The notes under the pieces are model-generated. The model saw nothing but the letters and a program-made list of their open reading frames with translations. It was not told the DNA's origin and did no database searches. The translations under genes and the position numbers were made by a program. DNA of 6,402 nt from Pseudomonadota bacterium (GTDB lineage Bacteria > Myxococcota_A > Polyangia > Haliangiales > Haliangiaceae): positions 1 through 6,402 of the forward strand of contig JAEWJO010000044.1 of assembly GCA_023386455.1 (NCBI GenBank). Reading direction: 5' to 3'. Positions 1 through 6,402 of this stretch are shown piece after piece; within the stretch, counting starts at the first letter, position 1; each line of letters begins with the position of its first letter.

Positions 1-680
1 CGATGCGCACTTACGACGGTGCGCAGCCGACCCGCGTCGCCCGGCCCGAGCCTACGCAATATCCGCACGTGCACGTCGACGCTGCCCCTCCGCAAGCGCA
101 GCACCGGCTTGCCGCCGAGCTCGACGCGCGCGGCGGCCTCGCCCCCGAGCGACTTCGCGAGCGGCCCGAACCAGCGCGCCCACCGCACCGGCCGCGTCGC
201 GAGCGCGAGGCACGCGGCGAGCATGTCGCCGATCCGCTCGGCGCTCGCCTCGCCGTCGGTGTGCGCGCTCACCTCGTCGCTCCGCAGCTCGTGATGCCAC
301 GTGCCGTCGAGCAGCATCGGCACCGTCGTCCGCAGCGAGCTCGGCGTCCCCGACACGAATCGGCTCGCGAGCAGCGCGGCGCGGACCTCGCCGTCGAGCC
401 ACATGTTCGCGAGCGAGACGTCGTTCGTCTCGACGAGGCAGGTGTCATCGAACGACGCCGCGCGCGTGCCGGCGACCGCGCGGTCCGTCCACCGGAGTGC
501 GAGCTCGAATCCGTCCGTGCTCGGGAGCGAGACCGCGACGTGGCTCGTCGGCGAGATCTGCACGCGCGCGCGAAACGCCGCGCCCTCCGCCTCGATCTCG
601 ATCCGCATGCCGTGCGCGTCGGCGACACAGCTGGCGTGTGGGAACCGTGCGGCGATCGCCGCAGCGAGCGTATCGGGCAC
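1..680 (-). CDS. Conserved-looking hypothetical protein, GTG start, C-terminus beyond the window edge
   Basis: I do not recognise this family. Reading leftward from GTG at 680-678 gives 226 codons without a stop up to the left edge, so the C-terminus is missing. Third codon positions are almost all G or C in this frame and not in the overlapping ones, which supports it as the coding frame. The start is fixed by an in-frame TGA two codons upstream (TGA GAG GTG). The next in-frame ATG is codon 25 and has no visible Shine-Dalgarno sequence; the GTG has only a poor, too-close GAGAG. The protein has no signal peptide or membrane segment and looks soluble. Residues 25-63 and 185-210 alternate polar and hydrophobic residues like beta strands (RIEIEAEG, VLRLRRGSVDVHVRIL). 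The middle carries FDDTCLVETND (77-87) followed by a helix-like WLDGEVRAALLAS (94-106). It is divergent from the DUF255 gene with 27 bp between starts, so the two may share a control region. Confidence 0.72.
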   Translation of the reverse strand, partial: MPDTLAAAIAARFPHASCVADAHGMRIEIEAEGAAFRARVQISPTSHVAVSLPSTDGFELALRWTDRAVAGTRAASFDDTCLVETNDVSLANMWLDGEVRAALLASRFVSGTPSSLRTTVPMLLDGTWHHELRSDEVSAHTDGEASAERIGDMLAACLALATRPVRWARWFGPLAKSLGGEAAARVELGGKPVLRLRRGSVDVHVRILRRLGPGDAGRLRTVVSAH

Positions 681-707
681 CTCTCAAGGATACGGTAAGG
701 TGCGCGC
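681..707. promoter_or_regulatory. 27-bp divergent intergenic region
   Basis: This is all the non-coding DNA between the GTG of the leftward hypothetical gene and the ATG of the rightward DUF255 gene. It is too short to hold two complete, separate sigma-70 promoters, so at least one promoter must overlap the opposite coding sequence, or the leftward transcript is leaderless or nearly so. I see no convincing -35/-10 pair inside it. The only clear signal is the ribosome binding site of the rightward gene. Confidence 0.5.
696..700 (+). promoter_or_regulatory. Ribosome binding site of the DUF255 gene
   Basis: TAAGG lies 7 nt before the ATG at 708. Together with the family-typical N-terminus (NRLATESSPYL) it fixes that start. 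Confidence 0.6.
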
Positions 708-2735
<2,028 letters not shown>

Positions 2736-2738
<3 letters not shown>

Positions 2739-2760
2739 CCCTGGAGTCCGGCTGGGTTGA
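2736..2760 (+). terminator. Hairpin at the stop codon of the DUF255 gene (possible terminator)
   Basis: The stop codon TAA is the first part of an imperfect palindrome: AACCC (2737-2741) can pair with GGGTT (2754-2758) across a 12-nt loop. No U-tract follows, so it is not a textbook intrinsic terminator. Its sequence resembles the element downstream of the opposing gene (2914-2889, minus strand): TAACCC at the start and CTGGGTTGA at the end are identical. Because U-tracts are often weak in high-GC bacteria, a terminator or 3'-end stabiliser remains plausible. Confidence 0.4.
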
Positions 2761-2761
2761 T

Positions 2762-2788
2762 GCGTAGGCGCAAGCGTAAGCGTAAGCG
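2762..2788. repeat. 6-bp tandem repeat, GCGTAA type
   Basis: Four and a half consecutive hexamers are visible: GCGTAG, GCGCAA, GCGTAA, GCGTAA and a trailing GCG. Two of the four complete units are identical and the others differ from them by one base each. The array lies in the convergent gap, between the two related hairpins, outside any credible coding frame. It is short for a slippage locus but clearly non-random against its surroundings. Confidence 0.8.
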
Positions 2789-2834
2789 ACTACCCGATCA
2801 TCTTCGTCAACATCGAGACGATTCTGACGAGGAG

Positions 2835-2875
2835 AGCCTCGCCATCCGAGGCTTCGGTCGAAGAGATTCCGACCG
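2835..2875. other. Cluster of overlapping small inverted repeats in the convergent gap
   Basis: Three mutually exclusive or adjacent stems can be drawn. AGCCTCG (2835-2841) pairs with CGAGGCT (2847-2853) over a 5-nt loop. CTTCG (2852-2856) pairs with CGAAG (2859-2863). CGGTCG (2855-2860) pairs with CGACCG (2870-2875) over 9 nt. None is followed by a T-run on either strand. They may contribute to transcription termination between the convergent genes or be part of a small structured element. No gene lies here. Confidence 0.4.
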
Positions 2876-2888
2876 CAACCGTCCGAGG

Positions 2889-2914
2889 TCAACCCAGGCG
2901 AATCCCTGGGGTTA
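2889..2914 (-). terminator. Hairpin downstream of the lipoprotein gene (possible terminator of the three-gene operon)
   Basis: Read on the minus strand, this begins 12 nt after the TGA stop of the lipoprotein gene. CCCAGG (2893-2898) pairs perfectly with CCTGGG (2905-2910) over a 6-nt loop, and AA (2891-2892) pairs with TT (2912-2913) past one bulged base, giving an 8-bp stem. No U-tract follows. It is the better folded of the two related 3' elements and the best candidate for ending the leftward operon. Confidence 0.45.
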
Positions 2915-2926
2915 GTTCCCTCGCCC

Positions 2927-4339
2927 TCAGTTCCACTGGCTCAGGCGCGACATGCCGGTCGTCGGGGCGAGCGGCTTCGTCGCGGTCGTGCCGGTCGCGG
3001 TCGACGATGCGTCGCACGTGCCGAGTGATTCGTAGACGTTCTTGATCGCCGCGCGATAGCCGGTCAGCGCCGTGCTCTCGCACAGGAACACCTGGTAGAC
3101 GCCCTGTGCGTCGGTCGGCTTGATCGTCGGATCGCCGGGCAGCGTCGCGGGCAGCGTCGGGAACTTCACGTCACCGGGCGTCGGGCCGAACACGCGCCAC
3201 GTGTAGATCACGCTGTTGTTGCGCGTGTAGCGGATGTTCGCCTCGAACAGATCGACGGCGCCGGTTCCCGTCACCGTCACCTGCAGCGTCGTCGTCGTCG
3301 GCACGTACGTCGCGCTCACCCACGGCAACAGGTTCGCACCGACATCGAGCGAAGCGGTCGCGGCGGTACCGTCGACGACCTGCGTGATGCTCTGCACCGC
3401 GGTGCCAGTCGCCGACGAGATGCAGCCCGGGCCGCTGCCCGAGATGCAGGTGAACTTGCTCTTGATGACCGCCGGCTGGCCCTTCGCCGCCTTCGTCGAC
3501 GAGACCGTCACGTTGGCGCCGGTCGTCGATGCCGCGCCGGTCACCTGCGCGATGCCGCGGACGTACGGCATGAACCGCTGCATGTCGATCCCGGTCACGC
3601 GATCGGTGACGTTCGTGTACGTCATGTCGAAGCTCGACACGGCTTGCCACGGGCCGGTGATGTTCGTCGTGCCGCCCGCGGTGAAGGCGACGCCGGTCTT
3701 CGCGGCCCACGCGAGGACGTTCGTGCCGTTCGACGCGACGACGAGCACGGTGAACGGCGAGCTCGCGCAGCCGACCTGGAACGCCAGGTTCGGTGCGAGC
3801 GAGTTGCCGACGTCGGTACGTCCGCACGGCGTGAACACGCTGTACATGTTCGCGCCCGCGTAGCTCGGGTAGGTGAACTTGAAGTTGCCGGCCGGCGTCT
3901 GATCGAGCGGCACCGTCCGGTTGCTCATCGCGTCGTCGGTCGCCGGCGCGGCGCCGCTCGCGCTGTAGATCTTGATGTCGTCGCCGGGCGACAGCGCCTG
4001 CACCGTCGTCATCGAGTACGCGCCCTTCGTGTCGCGCTCGCGGACGATCGTGACGCTCGCGTTCGCATAGACGCTCGCCTGCGCGGCGCCCTGCTGGTTC
4101 GTCACGACGTCGGTGACCGTCGCGTCGCGATCGATGAACACCGCGTGAAGGCCGGGGACCGGCGCGCCGGTCTTGTCGATCACGTGCACGGTCACGGTGC
4201 CGCGGACGTTCGGATCTGCATCGAGCTCGATGCCGCCGTCGTCGCTGCCATCGCCGGTGACGCCTGCATCTGGAGTCGCCTGCCCGTCGTTACCGCAGCC
4301 GATCGCGCAGACGAGCAGTGCGAGCCCCAGTTGCTTCAC
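2927..4339 (-). CDS. Secreted lipoprotein with Ig-like/carboxypeptidase-regulatory-like domain
   Basis: 470 aa, GTG start at 4339-4337. The N-terminus KQLGLALLVCAIGC is a short lipoprotein signal peptide with the probable acylated Cys15; Ala at -3 makes the lipobox slightly unusual. A flexible Asp/Gly-rich linker (about 17-44) follows, as often seen in myxobacterial lipoproteins. Residues about 46-100 (GTVTVHVIDKTGAPVPGLHA, then a repeated-strand pattern with NQQGAAQASV) look like a small beta-sandwich of the carboxypeptidase-regulatory or bacterial Ig type. The rest, to 470, is Thr/Ser/Val-rich, probably beta-rich, and I recognise no family in it. The mature part has exactly six further cysteines, at 172, 191, 298, 306, 420 and 442, fitting three disulfides in an oxidising compartment. 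An in-frame TAA, the stop of the upstream gene, lies four codons before the GTG, so the start cannot be further out. It is the last gene of a three-gene operon, 9 bp after the membrane-protein gene. Function unknown; probably anchored to the outer membrane or cell surface. Confidence 0.88.
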   Translation of the reverse strand: MKQLGLALLVCAIGCGNDGQATPDAGVTGDGSDDGGIELDADPNVRGTVTVHVIDKTGAPVPGLHAVFIDRDATVTDVVTNQQGAAQASVYANASVTIVRERDTKGAYSMTTVQALSPGDDIKIYSASGAAPATDDAMSNRTVPLDQTPAGNFKFTYPSYAGANMYSVFTPCGRTDVGNSLAPNLAFQVGCASSPFTVLVVASNGTNVLAWAAKTGVAFTAGGTTNITGPWQAVSSFDMTYTNVTDRVTGIDMQRFMPYVRGIAQVTGAASTTGANVTVSSTKAAKGQPAVIKSKFTCISGSGPGCISSATGTAVQSITQVVDGTAATASLDVGANLLPWVSATYVPTTTTLQVTVTGTGAVDLFEANIRYTRNNSVIYTWRVFGPTPGDVKFPTLPATLPGDPTIKPTDAQGVYQVFLCESTALTGYRAAIKNVYESLGTCDASSTATGTTATKPLAPTTGMSRLSQWN

Positions 4340-4341
4340 AG

Positions 4342-4345
4342 CCCC
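4342..4345 (-). promoter_or_regulatory. Weak ribosome binding site of the lipoprotein gene
   Basis: GGGG in the 9-nt spacer lies only 2 nt before the GTG, closer than is usual. Translation of the lipoprotein may therefore depend on ribosomes finishing the upstream membrane-protein gene (translational coupling). Confidence 0.3.
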
Positions 4346-4348
4346 ATG

Positions 4349-4762
4349 TTAGACGCTCATCTTCATTCCATACATGAGAAGCAGCGCGAACACGGCGAGT
4401 GGGATGAGGTAGGGAACGACGACGAGGCCCAGCTCGAACTTCGACCAGCCCGCGATCAGCTCGAACGCGGCGACCGAGCCGGCGATCAGGAACGCACCGA
4501 CCGCCTCGGGCCAGTCGGTCTCGATCTTCAGCCCGACCCAGAACACGACCGCCCCGACGAGGAACGCCACCGTCGCGAGCGCCCAGCTCGGCAGACCGAG
4601 GAAGCTCTTGAACCCGTCCCGGGCCAGGGTCGGGTTCTTCCACACGACGTTGATCAGGATCACGATCCCGATCAGGACGACCATGAGGATCAGGTAGGTC
4701 CAGACCCTGCCTTTTTGCCCGCCCAGGAACTCGCGCTCTGGTTCGTTACCCATTGCCGCCAT
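4349..4762 (-). CDS. Small four-helix integral membrane protein of unknown function
   Basis: 137 aa. A short charged N-terminus (1-19, with EPERE and GGQKGR) precedes four predicted membrane helices at about 20-41 (WTYLILMVVLIGIVILINVV), 58-79, 85-106 and 111-133. The last has a mid-helix VVPYLIP. Loops are short: a basic/polar loop KNPTLARDGFKS (42-53) after helix 1 and the acidic turn KIETDWPE (79-86) between helices 2 and 3. Helix 3 contains Glu101 within otherwise apolar residues, which may matter functionally. No known family is recognisable. The start at 4762 is preferred because AGGG sits 7 nt upstream; a second in-frame ATG at 4753 is possible and would remove three residues. It lies between the TPR gene (9-bp spacer) and the lipoprotein gene (9-bp spacer), so it is surely co-transcribed with them and probably works in the same envelope process. 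Confidence 0.88.
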   Translation of the reverse strand: MAAMGNEPEREFLGGQKGRVWTYLILMVVLIGIVILINVVWKNPTLARDGFKSFLGLPSWALATVAFLVGAVVFWVGLKIETDWPEAVGAFLIAGSVAAFELIAGWSKFELGLVVVPYLIPLAVFALLLMYGMKMSV

Positions 4763-4769
4763 CCTATCG

Positions 4770-4773
4770 CCCT
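4770..4773 (-). promoter_or_regulatory. Ribosome binding site of the membrane-protein gene
   Basis: AGGG, 7 nt before ATG 4762, uses the last two bases of the TAG stop of the upstream TPR gene. This overlap points to coupled translation and decides between the two candidate ATGs. Confidence 0.55.
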
Positions 4774-6402
4774 AGCGCCGCGAGCGGGCGCGATCGAGCA
4801 GCGGACGGCGAGCGGCGGGCAGGTGGCCGGCGATCTCCAGCGGCTGGAGCGTGTCGACGACGAGCTTCCACTCGGCACGCGCCGTCGATCCGTCACCGCG
4901 CGCGGCGGCGTGCTCGGCGAGCCCGGCGTGGATCTCGGCGACGTAGCCGGGCCAGTGCGCGTTCTGCGGCGCGCGCTTCTGGGCGTCCACGGCGATCGCG
5001 AGGGCCTCGCTCAGCACGGTGCCGCGCAGCTTCTCGTCGCCAGTCGCCTTCGCGAGCACCGCCTGGGCGAGCAGGCTCTGCGTCAGCGTCTCCTTCCACT
5101 CGTTGTTGATCGCGTCGACGGCGACGAGCAGGCGCGCCCGCGAGATGCCGTCCTCGATCAGCTCTGTCGCGCGTTTGGGATCGCGCGTCGCGATCAGCCG
5201 GCCGAGCTCGACCTCGCTCGACGCGAGCTCGTTCTTGAAGCCGCCCTGCGACGGGCTCTCGGCGACGAGCGCCTTGCGAAGCGCGAGCGACTCCTCGTGC
5301 GCCTCGACCGCCTTGGGGATGTTGTTGTCGGTCGTGAACGCCTTCGCGAGCTTCGCGAACGACCACGCGATCGAGCGGCGGTACGCGACGTTCTTCGCGT
5401 CGCTGTCGACGAGCTCCTTGCGCATGTCGAGTGCGAGCCGGTACTGGGCGACCCCGTCGGCGTTGCGACCGAGATAGCCGAGCGCGTCACCGGCGCGCGT
5501 GTACGAGCGCGACAGCGCGATCTTGTAGCGCGCGCTCTTGGCGTCACGCGCGACGAGCTCCTTCTGCACCTCGATCGACGCGTCGAGCTCGACCAGGCCG
5601 GCCTCGAACTGGCCGCTGTCGATCATCGTGAAGCCGAGGTCGGAGAGTAGGTTGCCGCGCTGGTACTGCCAGTCCGTGTTCGTCGGATCGCGCTGCACGA
5701 GCATCTGGATGACGGGCAGGGCGCGGCGGTAGGTCGCGATCGCACCCGACTCGTCGCCGAGCTGGCGCTGCAGCTCCGCCATGTCGCGCTGCACCTCGAG
5801 AACCTTCTCCTGGGTCTCGACGTTGTCGGACTCGTTCTCGAGCAGCGTCTCGCGCAGGCGCAGCGCGAGCTTGTACTCGTCGAGCGCGGCGCCCGACTCG
5901 CCGCGATTCTGGTACGCCGATGCGAGCTTGAAATGGCTCGTCGAGAGCGCGAGCACCTCGTCGGAGACGCGGCCGTTGCCCTGACTCGATGCCAGCTCGC
6001 GCTCGTTCTTCGCGAGCGAGTACTGCTCGAATGCCTCGTCGATCTTGCCGTCGATGCGCAGCATGTCGCCGAGTCGATCGTGCAGGTCGGCGGAGTCGAG
6101 CAGGAGCGTCCGGTCGGCGGGTTCCTCGACGCGGAGCGCATCGAACGAGGCCTGGGCGGTCTTGAAGTACCGTAGGGCGACGTCGAGCGTGCCGCGGTCC
6201 TGGAACACGCGGCCGGTCTCGTAGTCGAACCGCGCGATCATGCGGCGCAGCTTGCGCGTCTTCGGCGTGCGGTCGGCGCCGACGAGCGAGACCAGCCGGT
6301 CGCGCGCTTCGCGCCACGTGGCGAGCGCCTGGTCGGGCTTGCCCGAGACGAGCTCGGCGGTCGCGATCAGCTGGATCGCCTCCGCCATGCGGATCTCGTC
6401 CT
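4772..6402 (-). CDS. Large tetratricopeptide-repeat (TPR) protein, N-terminus beyond the window edge
   Basis: The frame is open to the right edge. An ATG occurs at 6388, but four more sense codons (DEIR) precede it and the ATG falls at the start of a repeat, so it is probably internal and the real start lies outside. Numbering from that Met, the 538 residues are nearly all an alpha-helical array of about ten units of 48-50 residues, starting near 2, 52, 102, 152, 202, 250, 297, 345, 393 and 441, with a shorter end unit near 488. Typical positions are seen in LGDMLRIDGKIDEAFEQYSL (107-126), YQNRGESGAALDEYKLAL (159-176), LGRNADGVAQYRLALDMRKE (306-325) and IPKAVEAHEESLALRKALV (357-375). Each unit continues into a longer linker helix (QMLVQRDPTNTDW, 228-240; KELVDSDAKNVAYRR, 324-338). 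No membrane segment is seen. Such arrays bind other proteins. In myxobacteria and planctomycetes they often form the C-terminal part of Ser/Thr protein kinases, so a kinase domain outside the window is a reasonable guess only. It is the first visible gene of the operon. Confidence 0.92.
   Translation of the reverse strand, partial: DEIRMAEAIQLIATAELVSGKPDQALATWREARDRLVSLVGADRTPKTRKLRRMIARFDYETGRVFQDRGTLDVALRYFKTAQASFDALRVEEPADRTLLLDSADLHDRLGDMLRIDGKIDEAFEQYSLAKNERELASSQGNGRVSDEVLALSTSHFKLASAYQNRGESGAALDEYKLALRLRETLLENESDNVETQEKVLEVQRDMAELQRQLGDESGAIATYRRALPVIQMLVQRDPTNTDWQYQRGNLLSDLGFTMIDSGQFEAGLVELDASIEVQKELVARDAKSARYKIALSRSYTRAGDALGYLGRNADGVAQYRLALDMRKELVDSDAKNVAYRRSIAWSFAKLAKAFTTDNNIPKAVEAHEESLALRKALVAESPSQGGFKNELASSEVELGRLIATRDPKRATELIEDGISRARLLVAVDAINNEWKETLTQSLLAQAVLAKATGDEKLRGTVLSEALAIAVDAQKRAPQNAHWPGYVAEIHAGLAEHAAARGDGSTARAEWKLVVDTLQPLEIAGHLPAARRPLLDRARSRR

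Noticed and set aside
3..698. 231-codon plus-strand open frame at the left edge
   Set aside because: The codon-position GC pattern and the GTG-start frame on the minus strand fit better. This frame is Arg/Pro-rich with no motif and would end just before the DUF255 start, overlapping its ribosome binding site.
2762..2788. Hexamer array considered as a CRISPR fragment or replication iteron set
   Set aside because: The units are only 6 bp with no spacers, and there is no AT-rich stretch, DnaA box, rep gene or cas gene nearby.
3644..5650. 668-codon plus-strand open frame across the lipoprotein, membrane-protein and TPR genes
   Set aside because: It runs antisense through three well-supported genes and both of their junctions, and its composition is that of a shadow frame.

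Overview
The window comes from a high-GC bacterium, most likely a member of the Myxococcota (the Polyangia/Haliangium/Sandaracinus side of the former Deltaproteobacteria). The reasons are a very strong G/C preference at third codon positions, frequent GTG starts, an Asp/Gly-rich lipoprotein and a long TPR protein. The taxonomic call is inference. Four genes and one partial orphan fill almost the whole window. There is no tRNA, rRNA, CRISPR array, integrase or transposase gene.

Left part (1-2738): two divergent genes whose start codons are separated by only 27 bp. The leftward one (680 to the window edge) starts with GTG and encodes a 226+ residue protein of unknown function. The rightward one (708-2738) is a clear, full-length YyaL/SPATA20-type protein. 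It has an N-terminal thioredoxin-like DUF255 (DsbH-like) domain with a CHWC motif, followed by an alpha/alpha-toroid domain of the six-hairpin glycosidase type.

Convergent gap (2739-2926): 188 bp without a gene but rich in structure. A related hairpin-forming sequence of about 25 nt, beginning TAACCC and ending CTGGGTTGA, follows each of the two convergent genes in that gene's own reading direction. Between the two copies lie a 6-bp tandem repeat (GCGTAA type, about 4.5 units) and a cluster of small overlapping hairpins. The pair can be read as two matched transcription terminators or as the ends of a small MITE-like element of about 179 bp.

Right part (2927-6402): a tight leftward operon of three genes with 9-bp spacers. 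In order of transcription these are a large TPR protein made of about ten 48-50 residue repeats (5' end outside the window), a small four-helix membrane protein, and a secreted lipoprotein with a signal peptide, an Asp/Gly-rich linker, an Ig-like/carboxypeptidase-regulatory-like domain and three plausible disulfide pairs. The layout suggests one envelope-associated module, with a TPR scaffold or sensor, an inner-membrane protein and a lipid-anchored extracytoplasmic protein. None of the three has a function that can be read from sequence alone.
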